In this document: in pieces, positions 15,201 through 23,900 of the stretch | Numbering within the stretch: the first letter of the stretch is position 1 | Layout: each line of letters begins with the position of its first letter | Origin: Verrucomicrobiota bacterium | Lineage (GTDB): Bacteria; Verrucomicrobiota; Verrucomicrobiia; Limisphaerales; JAEYXS01 | Direction of reading: 5' to 3' | Length of the DNA stretch: 38,355 nt | NCBI GenBank assembly: GCA_030834415.1 | Contig: JAURFH010000012.1 | Span: 1 to 38,355, forward strand | Notes under the pieces: model-generated | Told to the model about the DNA's origin: nothing | Seen by the model: the letters and a program-made list of their open reading frames with translations, nothing else | Database searches by the model: none | Position numbers and translations under genes: made by a program

Positions 15201-15985
15201 TCGAACCCCGAGATGACGCCTTCCTCGCGCATCAACCGCACAAACTCATCGCGACGCTTCGGATCCACATAGATCTGCTGCGAGATGTCGTTGACAGAAT
15301 TGATCAATTCTTCGGGTGCGTTAAAGCCGTAGATATCCGCCAAACGCTGGTTGGCCGCCAGATAATGCCCTTCTTTGGTGGTCTGGTAGATGCCGACGGA
15401 AATATTGTCAAAAATGCCGCGATATTTGGTCTCTGCGAAACGCAAGGCATCTTCCGTGCGTTGGTGCCGCTCCACTTCATGCTCGATCTCTTTGACATGA
15501 CGGTGCAACTCCAGATGCGTCACCACTTGGCGTGCCAACGTTCGCAAGGCCTCTTTCTGCTGGTCTGTTAGATTGCAAGGGACACGGTCCATGACATTCA
15601 ACGCCCCGATGGCAAACCCGTCGGGTGTGATCAGGGGGGTACCGGCATAGAAACGGATACTGTAAGGTGGCGATGCCAGCAAACCAGACTGGTAGCACTC
15701 ATCATTCCGGACATCCGGCACCTCGAACACATCATCCTGCAAGATAGTCCGGGCACAGAAAGCCTCCTCGCGGGGTGTTTCCTGCAAATCAAGCCCTATC
15801 CGGGATTTGAACCATTGCCGGTCAAGGTCGATAAAAGTCACTCCGGCGATAGGTCGCCCGCAGATTTGGGCAGCCAGCTGGACGATATCATCGAACGATG
15901 ATTCCGGTCCGGTATCCATGATGGCATACCGCTCTAGCGCCCTGAGGCGCGCCGGTTCATTGGCAGGCTGAAGCAGCTTATTCAC
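12266..15985 (-). CDS. Sensor hybrid kinase: GAF-PAS-PAS-PAS-HisKA-HATPase-REC-REC-HPt
   Basis: A 1,239-residue soluble sensor. Order: a GAF domain (about 20-160; CARTILQDDVFEVPD and AGTPLITPDGFAIGALNVMD are typical of GAF kinases), three PAS domains (about 182-303, 310-430, 438-555), a coiled coil, HisKA with H586 in [12 protein letters not shown], and HATPase ([27 protein letters not shown]). Two receivers (LILLDMQMPEMDG, IVLMDCQMPEMDG) and a C-terminal HPt (AHSLKGSASNLG) complete it. No transmembrane helix or signal peptide, so it senses a cytoplasmic or diffusible cue through GAF/PAS. GTG start at 15985. First of four co-oriented signalling genes, hence the likely input of the cluster. 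Confidence 0.93.
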   Translation of the reverse strand: MNKLLQPANEPARLRALERYAIMDTGPESSFDDIVQLAAQICGRPIAGVTFIDLDRQWFKSRIGLDLQETPREEAFCARTILQDDVFEVPDVRNDECYQSGLLASPPYSIRFYAGTPLITPDGFAIGALNVMDRVPCNLTDQQKEALRTLARQVVTHLELHRHVKEIEHEVERHQRTEDALRFAETKYRGIFDNISVGIYQTTKEGHYLAANQRLADIYGFNAPEELINSVNDISQQIYVDPKRRDEFVRLMREEGVISGFEAQVYRKDGKIIWIAENARAVRLPSGELEFYEGTVTDITRRKLMEEKLKNSEILYHSLVESLPQNIFRKDLNERFTFANQRFCRILEHSHEDVIGKTDFDFFPPELARKYQEDDRRIMEKGGTFETVEEYLTPDHQKAYMQVVKTPLYDAQGNVSGVQGIFWDVTEKRRIEEELAFERDLLRSLLDNVPDRVYFKDTSCRFLRCSLAMAQRLGLKDPAAVVGKTDFDFHSEELAREFFKDEQRIILTGEMMVNKVEKQVAVNGEEIWASVTKVPLRNRHGQVTGIIGISRDITTLKKAEQELAVARDAALETARLKSEFLATMSHEIRTPMNGIIGMTGLLLDTKLTSDQRDFSETIRSSADALLTIINDILDFSKIEAGKLILEKIDLDLREVVESTVELLAQKAQDKGLEIISHVPEEIPTHLRGDPGRLRQILINLVGNAVKFTEAGEVVVRVVMDADDKESVKLRFLVTDTGIGMPLEVQSQMFQAFTQADGSTTRKYGGTGLGLAISKQLVNLMGGSIHVESTVGKGSTFWIELPLEKQADRPWRPLTERADLTELKVLIVDDNATNRHVFEHQTKAWRMVSQSASGGEEALRLLEAEAKAGQPFELILLDMQMPEMDGLMLAREVVKRFGRKAPKMLMLTSLGQRLEARSLHTAGIAACQVKPVKQSRLFDTIARVMAGYEDDDVHLERQRSDGYALGGTEMRKSAKVLLAEDNMVNQKVALLQLRKLGYQADTVANGLEAIAALRQVPYEIVLMDCQMPEMDGYTAAREIRRIEREQPQSFKSQPPVRIVAMTANALDGDRAECLAAGMDDYLSKPVQIEELAVILDRYVPATSSAPDPTAAGAPTAKAAEADSGFERLDYTVINGLRELREPGQADPLAELVDLFLVDAPERLHRIQHGWQAGDLKAVQHAAHSLKGSASNLGVLRLAKLAAQLEKEAKTGSLQNPAELVGSLLAELEAVTQLLQQEKEK

Positions 15986-16132
15986 AGAATCACATCAATG
16001 TGAAAGGCATCATCTTTGGGCTTAGTTCTGCCCACCCAAGGTTGCAGCCGACACGGTCATTGGCAAGCCTGACTTCCCCAAAACGGGTCGGTCTCCGCAT
16101 GGACAATTAACCTTCCTGCTGCAAAGAAGTGT

Positions 16133-16163
16133 TTGCGTAAGGCCCTGAACCAGCGCATATAAG
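16133..16163 (+). promoter_or_regulatory. Candidate promoter of the 2-oxo acid dehydrogenase operon
   Basis: TATAAG (16158-16163) lies 7 nt before the ATG at 16171. The best -35 is TTGCGT (16133-16138) with a long 19-bp spacer. The position predicts a leaderless or near-leaderless transcript. Weak support. Confidence 0.3.
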
Positions 16164-16170
16164 AATCAAG

Positions 16171-17232
16171 ATGCAACGGCTAGTCGAGGCAGTTCCGCCA
16201 GCCGCAGTAACCGGAGGCCCGAACGACCCCGTACTGCGGCCATCGGCATTGGACCCGTCCCAGTTGCGCCTGGCCTACCGCTGGGTGCTGCTGGCCCGTT
16301 TGCTGGATGACAAGACGGCTGCCCTATACCGCTCTGGGCTGGTACCCGGAGGCGCTTTTCTTTCCAAGGGCCAGGAAGCGCTCAGTGTGTCCTTGGCGAT
16401 GCAACTTCAGCCGGGCGACATTTACGCTCCGCTGATCCGAGATACCGCCGGCCGTCTTGCTTTCGGTGAAACCATTCAGGATGCCCTGCGTTCCTGCATC
16501 GGCTCACCCCTTGGTCCCATGCGCGGTCGTGATGGGAACGTCCATCGCGGCCGTCCAAAAGACGGGTATCTCCCGATGATCAGCCACTTGGGGGCCATCC
16601 CTTCGGTGGTGAATGGGGCCCTCATCGCCCGCCGCCTGCAGGGCAAGCCCATGGGCATAGGGGCCACTTGCATCGGTGATGGTGGCACCTCAACCGGAGC
16701 ATTTCACGAAGCGATGAACCAGGCTGCCGTCGAGCGGTTGCCGCTCGTGATGGTCGTAGCAGACAATCAATACGCTTACTCAACCCATCGCTCCCGTCAA
16801 TTTGCCTGCGACAGTCTGCTGGATCGCGCCGTGGGTTACGGTGTCGATGGACACGCCGTGGATGGCACGGATCTCGCCGCCTGCATGCAAGTCATGGACC
16901 GCGCTGCGCGCCGGGCCCGGGAAGGTTGTGGCCCGCAATTGATCGTCGCCAACCTGCTGCGCCTGTGCGGTCACGGGGAACATGATGACGCCAGCTATGT
17001 GGACCCGGCGTTGAAAGAGTCTCATGTGGGGCGGGATTGTGTGAAAGCCGCAGCCGATTGGCTGATTGCCCATGGAATGGCTGCCCCTGGCGAACTGTCC
17101 AAGATGCAGACCGATGTCTCGGCGGAACTGGAAAAAGCGGTGGATGAGATTTTACGTGATCCAGCCCCTGATCCTAACGTTGAAAAGTGGACCGCTCTGG
17201 CCACTGCCGCCCTGCGAGAAAACGCTTCCTGA
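16171..17232 (+). CDS. 2-oxo acid dehydrogenase E1 component, alpha subunit
   Basis: The 353-residue protein is the thiamine-diphosphate-binding alpha chain of a heterotetrameric E1. The ThDP/Mg motif runs from GDGGTSTGAFHEAMNQA (about residues 170-186) to VVADNQYAYST. The phosphorylation-loop-like region HGEHDDASY is present, and the N-terminal part has the typical KGQEALSVSLA. It decarboxylates a 2-oxo acid (pyruvate, a branched-chain 2-oxo acid or acetoin-type substrate) and, with E1beta, acetylates or acylates the lipoyl group of E2. Substrate cannot be decided from sequence by eye, so no symbol is given (pdhA, bkdA1 and acoA are candidates). First gene of an E1alpha-E1beta-E2 operon, with 6 nt to the next gene. 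Confidence 0.9.
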   Translation: MQRLVEAVPPAAVTGGPNDPVLRPSALDPSQLRLAYRWVLLARLLDDKTAALYRSGLVPGGAFLSKGQEALSVSLAMQLQPGDIYAPLIRDTAGRLAFGETIQDALRSCIGSPLGPMRGRDGNVHRGRPKDGYLPMISHLGAIPSVVNGALIARRLQGKPMGIGATCIGDGGTSTGAFHEAMNQAAVERLPLVMVVADNQYAYSTHRSRQFACDSLLDRAVGYGVDGHAVDGTDLAACMQVMDRAARRAREGCGPQLIVANLLRLCGHGEHDDASYVDPALKESHVGRDCVKAAADWLIAHGMAAPGELSKMQTDVSAELEKAVDEILRDPAPDPNVEKWTALATAALRENAS

Positions 17233-17238
17233 CCTGTC

Positions 17239-18204
17239 GTGAGCATCACCTATCTCGAAGCCATCCGTGAAGCCCAAGCCCGTGCCTTGGGAGAGAATCC
17301 TAACGTCTATATCTACGGTCAGGACGTCGGTGATTTTGGTGGCGCTTTCAAGGCCACCAAAGGATTGGCCGCGCAATTTCCCGGTCGCGTCATCGATGCG
17401 CCCATCAGTGAAGACGCCATCGTCGGTTCGGCCATCGGTGCCGCCATCCAGGGGATGCGCCCCATCATCGAGATGCAGTTCGCCGATTTCTCGACGGTGG
17501 GCCTCAACCAGATCGTCAACCAGGCCGCCACTTACTATTGGCGCACGAATGTCCCCTGCCCCATCACGATCCGCCTGCCTTGCGGTGGCACGAGCGGCAG
17601 TGGTCCATTCCACAGCCAGAGTCTGGAGGCTGTCTACGCACACTTTCCCGGATTGGTCGTTCTGACGCCTGCGACGGTGGAGGATGCTTACAGCATGTTG
17701 CTGGATGCCGTGGCCATCGATGACCCGGTCATCTTCTGTGAACACAAATTTCTCTACTACCATCTCAAAGCAGAGAAACTGCCGACGGGAGCCCTGCCCG
17801 TCGGCAAAGCCCGTATCGCCCGTGCCGGCCGCGATCTCACGCTCGTCACTTACAGTGCGATGCTACATGAATCACTCGCCGCAGCGGAAGAACTGGCGAC
17901 CCAAGGCTACCAAGTAGAGATCGTCGATCTGCGCTCCATCAAGCCTTTGGATACAGATACCGTCATGGCCTCGGTGGCCCGCACGGGACGCTTGTTGTGC
18001 GTAGGTGAAGCCTGGCCTTGGGGTGGCGTCACGGCGGAAGTCATCGCTCGTGTAGTCAGTGAAGGTTTTGATCTGTTGGATGCGCCGCCGCAACGGCTGA
18101 ACGCCAAAGACACTCCGATTCCATTTCATCCGCGTCTTTGGGCTGCGCATCGCCCCACCGCCCAAAGCATCACGGCTGCCGCCCGCAACGTATTGAATTA
18201 CTAA
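17239..18204 (+). CDS. 2-oxo acid dehydrogenase E1 component, beta subunit
   Basis: This 321-residue protein starts at a GTG (SITYLEAIREAQARALG). The pyrimidine-binding domain shows GQDVGDFGGAF and ISEDAIVGSAIGAAIQGMRPI, and the substrate-side loop has GPFHSQSLEAVYAHFPGL. The C-terminal transketolase-like domain includes LVTYSAM, VEIVDLRSIKPLD and GEAWPWGG. Together with the alpha chain it forms the E1 active site. The gene order and the overlap TAATG with the E2 start show tight translational coupling. Length and motifs are normal for the family. Confidence 0.92.
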   Translation: MSITYLEAIREAQARALGENPNVYIYGQDVGDFGGAFKATKGLAAQFPGRVIDAPISEDAIVGSAIGAAIQGMRPIIEMQFADFSTVGLNQIVNQAATYYWRTNVPCPITIRLPCGGTSGSGPFHSQSLEAVYAHFPGLVVLTPATVEDAYSMLLDAVAIDDPVIFCEHKFLYYHLKAEKLPTGALPVGKARIARAGRDLTLVTYSAMLHESLAAAEELATQGYQVEIVDLRSIKPLDTDTVMASVARTGRLLCVGEAWPWGGVTAEVIARVVSEGFDLLDAPPQRLNAKDTPIPFHPRLWAAHRPTAQSITAAARNVLNY

Positions 18205-19379
18205 TGCCGCACACCGTTCCTATCCTCATGCCGCAGCTTGGCGAATCCATCGCCGAGGCCACCGTCATCAGCTGGCTTGTGAAGGTCGGCGACACCGTCA
18301 CCGCGGGCCAGGAAGTGATGGAAGTGGAGACCAGCAAGGCCACGCTTACTGTGACCTCTTCCGTGGCGGGCAAAATCAAGAAGCTGATCGCCGTGGAAGG
18401 TGAGACTTATGCCGTCGGCAATGTGCTGGCGGAACTCACCACCGATACCGCCCCCGCCAAGCCAGCGGAAGACAAACCTCACTTTGGCAGCGGCTCCGAG
18501 ACCACCATCTCCACTCCATCAAACACGGTGGAGCCGGTCTTGCAAGGTCTGCCCGTGCCCGTCGGCGCTGCCGGAGCCAGCTATCTTTCCCCAAGGCTGA
18601 AGGCCCGCATGGCTGAGCTCGGTTTGCATGCCGCCGATTTGGCGGGTGTCGCTGGGAGTGGTGCGAACGGCCGCGTGACCGTAGAGGACTTTGAAGCCTT
18701 CGTATCCCGGCTGGAGCAGAACCGCCTCACGCCCGCTTCTTCGATGCGTATCGCCGTGGCCGATGCCATGCGCCGTAGTTGGACCCGGCCCATCGCCACG
18801 GTCGGCATGCCGGTGCGGCTGGATGCCTTGCTCGCGCATCGTGCCACTCTGAATCCCAAGCCCGGACCTGCGCTCTACTCCTTGCGCGCGCTTGCGCTTG
18901 CTCTCGGAGAGAACAGCGCGCCAGCGGGACGACTCGTCGGCTCACGCATTGTTCATCCCAGTTCCATCGATATCGGGTTCGCCGTGGAAGCAGAAGACGG
19001 CGTACTCGTCCCGGTCATCCGCGAGGCCAATCACAAAACGCTGCGCGAACTCGTCACCCGCTACAATGAACTGGTGACACTCGCCCGTGAACGTCGTCTG
19101 CCTGCTGATGCTACCGGCGGCTCCATCGCCACGATCACGAATTTCGGCACCTTTGGTCTCACTTGGGCCACGCCCATCCCGTTACCCGAGCAAACACTCG
19201 TGCTCGGTCTCGGCGCCGGCAGCAAAGTTCCTTGCTGGGATGAAGAAAAGAAACAGTTCGTACCGGTGATGGAAGCAAACCTCACGCTGAGTTTCGATCA
19301 CCGCGTGATGGATGGTGGTGCGGCGGGACGCCTGCTTGGCCGTGTCGCCACTTTGATGCAGTTGCCGGACGCGTTGTAA
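18204..19379 (+). CDS. Dihydrolipoamide acyltransferase (E2)
   Basis: A 391-residue E2 starting at MPHTVPILMPQLGES, where the ATG overlaps the E1beta stop. A single lipoyl domain (residues 1-80) has the lipoylation Lys in VETSKATLTV. A Pro/Ala/Thr linker leads to a peripheral subunit-binding domain (about 128-168, SPRLKARMAELGL to GRVTVEDFEAF). The catalytic domain (about 175-391) ends with SFDHRVMDGGAAGRLL, which holds the active-site His and Asp. It forms the complex core and passes the acyl group from lipoate to CoA. No dihydrolipoamide dehydrogenase gene follows; E3 must come from elsewhere. Its stop is 2 nt from the end of the convergent SGNH hydrolase gene. Confidence 0.92.
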   Translation: MPHTVPILMPQLGESIAEATVISWLVKVGDTVTAGQEVMEVETSKATLTVTSSVAGKIKKLIAVEGETYAVGNVLAELTTDTAPAKPAEDKPHFGSGSETTISTPSNTVEPVLQGLPVPVGAAGASYLSPRLKARMAELGLHAADLAGVAGSGANGRVTVEDFEAFVSRLEQNRLTPASSMRIAVADAMRRSWTRPIATVGMPVRLDALLAHRATLNPKPGPALYSLRALALALGENSAPAGRLVGSRIVHPSSIDIGFAVEAEDGVLVPVIREANHKTLRELVTRYNELVTLARERRLPADATGGSIATITNFGTFGLTWATPIPLPEQTLVLGLGAGSKVPCWDEEKKQFVPVMEANLTLSFDHRVMDGGAAGRLLGRVATLMQLPDAL

Positions 19380-19381
19380 GC

Positions 19382-20008
19382 TCACTTCAGCTTTTCCAGC
19401 ACCGGCTGCAATTCTTTCGCGATCCGCTCAGCGATCTTCTCATAACCGGCATCGTTCGGGTGCACCTGGTCTGACATGTAGCGCGGATCGGTGAACACAT
19501 CTTTCAAGATGTTGGAGATGTAGTAAGCCTTCTTGCGCTCAGCCAGCTCCTCGAAGCCATCTTCATTTTTATCGCGCAACGTCGCGCTCCTAACACCAAT
19601 GAGAACCACAAACGAGCCTTCCGCCTGAAAACCGCTGATGATCTCCGAAAGGTTCTTGAACATCGTCTCGCGTGGGATCTGTTGCAGGCCATCATTACCT
19701 CCCAGGCAGAGCAACACCACGCGCGGGCTGTTCCGGGCGGCGGCATCCACCCGCCCCATCGCCTGACCGGTGGTCTGGCCGGGAATGCCTTGATTCTCGA
19801 TCGCGATACCCAGCTTCTGGCTCAGCAGCGTCGGGTAGTCCTTGCCTCTGGAGCCACCATAGCCCGAGGTCAGGCTGTCTCCGAAAGCGATCCAAGGTCC
19901 CGTCGCCTTGGGCGGGTAGTTACGGTATTTGTCCGCATCAGAGCATCCCGTGAAAAACCCAATGACCAACAGGCAGAGGAGAAATCTTGGATTAAATATT
20001 GCGGGCAC
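19382..20008 (-). CDS. SGNH/GDSL-family lipoprotein hydrolase (TesA/arylesterase-like)
   Basis: A 208-residue protein if the GTG at 20008 is taken. This gives a compact lipoprotein signal: a short basic start ending in PR, the hydrophobic stretch FLLCLLVIGFFTG, and Cys22 as lipidation site. A TTG at 20062 would add 18 residues. The SGNH blocks are clear: block I AFGDSLTSGYG (Ser45), block II Gly in NQGIPGQTTG, block III GGND, and block V with Asp and His in DQVHPNDAGY. It probably hydrolyses an ester or acyl group of a lipid, peptidoglycan or polysaccharide in the periplasm; the substrate is unknown. Divergent from msrA with a shared upstream region. Confidence 0.85.
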   Translation of the reverse strand: MPAIFNPRFLLCLLVIGFFTGCSDADKYRNYPPKATGPWIAFGDSLTSGYGGSRGKDYPTLLSQKLGIAIENQGIPGQTTGQAMGRVDAAARNSPRVVLLCLGGNDGLQQIPRETMFKNLSEIISGFQAEGSFVVLIGVRSATLRDKNEDGFEELAERKKAYYISNILKDVFTDPRYMSDQVHPNDAGYEKIAERIAKELQPVLEKLK

Positions 20009-20096
20009 GTCTGCAAAATAATCCAGCGATGGAACAGTTTCAACGGTGAGAATGTTCGGCAAAAGTTTCTACACTGGCAAATGGGCGAGAATATTT

Positions 20097-20125
20097 TTGG
20101 CGTTCCAAGCATCCAATGCTATAAG
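20097..20125 (+). promoter_or_regulatory. Candidate msrA promoter
   Basis: TTGGCG (20097-20102) and TATAAG (20120-20125) are separated by 17 bp. Transcription would start near 20132, leaving a leader of about 10 nt before the ATG at 20142. Confidence 0.5.
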
Positions 20126-20141
20126 AACTAAAGCTGTACCC

Positions 20142-20837
20142 ATGAAAAAAGTAACCGAACCCACTTTCTCCGTCGCTTTGTCCGGCCAATCCCGCCGCCA
20201 ATTCATGATGCAGCAGGCATTGCTACTGGCCGGAATCTGCACCATCTTCCCCACCATTATGAACGCCGAAGAACCTAAGAAAGAGACCAAAGACGATGCC
20301 GCCGCCTGGACTTACACGGAAAAGGCCACTCTTGGCGGTGGCTGTTTCTGGTGCGTGGAAGCGGTCTTCGAGCGGTTCCAAGGCGTAAAGTCGGTCGTCT
20401 CGGGCTACGCGGGCGGCAAAGTACCAAACCCCACTTACAAACAGGTCTGCGGCGGCGACACCGGTCATGCAGAGGTGGTCCAAGTGGAGTTCGACCCCTC
20501 CAAAATCACCTATTCGCAAATATTAGAGATTTTCTGGGCCGCTCATGATCCCACCACCCTGAACCGCCAAGGGGCTGATACCGGCACCCAATACCGCTCG
20601 GTGATCATGTATCACAGCGAAGCGCAGAAAAAGGCGGCCGAGGAGTCCAAGAAAAAGGCCCAACCAAATTTCAGCAGCCCGATTGTCACGGAAATCGTCC
20701 CTGTCAGCATCTTCTACAAGGCTGAGGACTACCACCAAGACTACTTCAAGAACAACCCCAACCAGCCCTATTGCGCGGCCGTCATCGGCCCCAAACTTCT
20801 CAAACTTGAGAAAAAAGGTATTCTTCCCGCCCGCTAG
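20142..20837 (+). CDS. msrA: Peptide-methionine (S)-S-oxide reductase MsrA, Tat-exported
   Basis: A 231-residue protein. The first 43 residues form a twin-arginine signal: S17-R-R-Q-F-M22 followed by the hydrophobic stretch QQALLLAGICTIFPTIM. The mature enzyme has the MsrA active site LGGGCFWCVEAVF (catalytic C68, second Cys C71), YAGG, the GHAEVVQVEFDP region and the substrate-binding QYRS; a further Cys in PYCAAVIGPK is a resolving candidate. It reduces S-methionine sulfoxide in proteins, here outside the cytoplasm, which requires a periplasmic thiol reductant. Start chosen at MKKVTEP because it begins the Tat signal; the frame is open upstream to 20046 across the promoter. MsrB is not adjacent. 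Confidence 0.93.
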   Translation: MKKVTEPTFSVALSGQSRRQFMMQQALLLAGICTIFPTIMNAEEPKKETKDDAAAWTYTEKATLGGGCFWCVEAVFERFQGVKSVVSGYAGGKVPNPTYKQVCGGDTGHAEVVQVEFDPSKITYSQILEIFWAAHDPTTLNRQGADTGTQYRSVIMYHSEAQKKAAEESKKKAQPNFSSPIVTEIVPVSIFYKAEDYHQDYFKNNPNQPYCAAVIGPKLLKLEKKGILPAR

Positions 20838-20878
20838 ACTGACCGTTTCTTGTTACTAAGTTGTAGCAAATCAGGGAC

Positions 20879-20907
20879 TTGCACCCTGAATTCTGCTAGT
20901 GTAAATC
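20879..20907 (+). promoter_or_regulatory. Candidate promoter of the giant repeat-protein gene
   Basis: TTGCAC (20879-20884) and TAAATC (20902-20907) are 17 bp apart, about 75 bp upstream of the start codon at 20985. Consensus match only. Confidence 0.3.
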
Positions 20908-20984
20908 TATTGTAAAGATGGTCTGATTTCTGCTCATCGCAGTCCTGTATCGGGACAGTCGCCAAGAATCAGCGCTTCGGAAAG

Positions 20985-23900
20985 ATGTCTTTGTTTATGT
21001 TGAATCGAAAGTTATCCCCTTGGATGGCCTATGTGGTCATTGCACTCATCGCGATTTATTCCAGCCTAACAGCCCGGGCTGCTACTCCCTACGCGGGGTT
21101 CTATTCGGGATATGTTTATTTCAGCATATCAGGGACTATCACCCAGCCAGAATCCGCCATCGGGTTTGCCGCATTTTCCGTGGATGAGAACGGCATCATC
21201 ACCGGGAATATCACCGGCACCGTGGATGGGAGCGGGAACATCACTTGGGATTCGAACAGTATCGGCTTCACCACCGGCACCATCAGCGGCGGGGTATTGG
21301 CCGCCACTACCAGCCAAAACAATAACGGGGCCATCTCCACCACGCGTATCGCGGCTAATAATAATGCCGGCGGTTTCGGCAATGGCAACGGCGTGGCCGC
21401 AAGCTTGGTTCCGCGCGCCCCTCTGCCGACCGGAGCAAATATGTTGGGCGTCACTTATGGTGGCGGCAAGTTCGTCGCCGTGGGTCCTGGCGGTAACGTG
21501 GCGATATCGGGAAATGGCACAGACTGGGTGTCAGCCAACTCTGCCACCGCGGTGCAACTTAACTCCGTGGCATATGGCAATAACACTTACGTAGCCGTAG
21601 GTGATGCCAAGACAGTGGTGACCTCCCCTGATGCCATCAACTGGACCCCGCGCAGCCTCAATAGTGATATCGTCGCCCAAAATGTTGTCGCGGTGGCTTT
21701 CGGTAATGGAACATTTGTCGCGGTCAACCTCATCAATGAAGTCTATACCTCTACCGACGGCATCTCTTGGAGCAAGATTGCCAGCCCGCCCACCACCAGC
21801 TACTGGAACAATCTGAAATATGTTGGCGGTCGGTTCGTGTTGGTCGGAACCAACGGCAGCAATGGCACCATCTCCACCTCCACAGACGGTGTAAATTGGA
21901 GCACCACCAAGGTCTTGACCTCATCTGGCGGCATTCTGGATATCGCTTACGGCAATAACAAATGGGTGGGTGTGAACACGGCAAAAGCGATCACCTTCAC
22001 CGCTACAGATGCCAGTGATGCGGTCGCCACCTCTGTCAGCGGCTTGGGGGATACCGTTGGTTTCATCAACGGAGTGTTTGTCAGTGACAACTATTACTTT
22101 TCCACGGATGGCATCACATGGACGCGCCGCAGCTATCCTAATTCGGACGTCAATGACATGGTCACCGTCGGCAACTTGATGGTGGCTGTGGGTGCCAGCA
22201 TCACCTCCACGCCCGATGGCCAAAATTGGACGATTCATACCAAAGTATTGCCGCAGCCGGACGTAAATAATGTCAGCAGCCGGGTGGTCAGCAACAATTC
22301 ACTCACGGGCGAATACAACGACGAGTTCCTTTACTACAACTTCCAAGGCCAGACTCGCTATGTCCGGGTCGGTATGAACGGTGTGATCGAGGAGAAAACG
22401 ACGACGGGCGCGGTTTACACGAATGCCCCTTCCCCAACGACAAAACACCTGCGGGCTGGCTATGGTTACAGCACCGGTGTGGGGCTCATCGTCGGTGATG
22501 GTGGGACCATCCTCAAATACGGCTATTCGGCTGCCGTCAACAAATTCACCAATGCGGTGTCCGGCACGACGGCCAATTTGCGCAGTATCACCTCTTCCAG
22601 CGGCAACAACTTTGTGGTGGTAGGCACAGGCGGCACCATCCTTTACACCAGTAACGGCGGGGCTTCCTGGGGCGCAACTGCCTCAGGGACCACGGAAAAT
22701 CTGAACCGCGTGGAATACTTCAGTGCCTCGTTCAATTACTACATTGCCGTGGGCGATAACGGCAAAATCCTGAAATCTTCCAACGGCACCTCTTGGAGCA
22801 CCCTGAACTCCGGCACCACCAAGAAACTCATCGGTGTCGGCACGCTCGGCACCACCCAACTCGTCGTCATGGCGGAGGATGGCACCGTGATCTACTCCAA
22901 CGACCACGGGGCGAACTGGATCACCATCAACACGGTAAAAGCCCCTTACAAACTGACCTTTGCCAACAGCAGCCTAGCCCGGGGTGAAAATGGGGTGGAG
23001 ATGCAAGGCAACAACGGCACGAACTGGAGTTACCGCCTGCCTACCTTTGAATCGGTAGTGGCCTTGGCACAAGGTAACGGACGCACCATCGCTCTGGGGA
23101 ACAATTACGCCGTGAGCACCGATTTGGATAACTGGAAGGGCTATCCGATGAAGTATTCCCATTACGGTCTCGCCTTCGGCAAAGGCATCTTTTTGTCCGT
23201 CGGAAGCGGGGATGGCGTGACCGGTTATGGCAACATCGCCACCTCGGTGGATGGCAGCCGGTGGATCGCCCGCACCAGCCCTATCAATACCTTGTTCTAT
23301 GGTGCGGCGTATGGCGGCGGGAAATTTGTTGCCGTGGGCTCAAGTGGCAAGATCATCAGCTCGCCCGATACTGTGACCTGGACGGACCGCTCGATCAGCG
23401 GCAGCCAGACTTTGAATGCGGTAGTCTATGGCGGTGGGCGTTTTGTGGCAGTAGGTGACAGCAGTGCGATCCGCTATTCTACGGATGGTGAGACTTGGTC
23501 ATCTGCCTCGGTCTCTGGTAACTGGAAAGGCGTGGCTTATGGCAATGGTTTGTTTGTCATCGTGAATGACGGTGGCGGCATCCGCACCTCGCCAGATTGC
23601 ATCACTTGGACAACTCGCACCAGCGGCACCACCACCGGACTGCAGACCGTAAGCTATACGGGCACCCACTTCATTGCCGTAGGCAATCTGGAAAGCGGCG
23701 GTAAAGGGGCCGTGCTGGTCCACTCCACAAACGGCCTCACCTGGACGAAGGAGAACGCCTTTTTTGCCAGCAGTCTCCGGGCCTCCACCGCCGGCAGTGG
23801 CAACTATATCGCGGGTGGCAGCGACGGGGCCATTTTCGCCGCCCCCTACCAAGACACAGCCTCCCCTTACATCACGAGCGAACCCTCGCCGGTCAGCCAG

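Noticed and set aside
21440-23870. Assembly duplication within the giant gene
   Set aside because: The kelch/BNR-like units are strongly diverged at both DNA and protein level, so they are not collapsed or duplicated reads.
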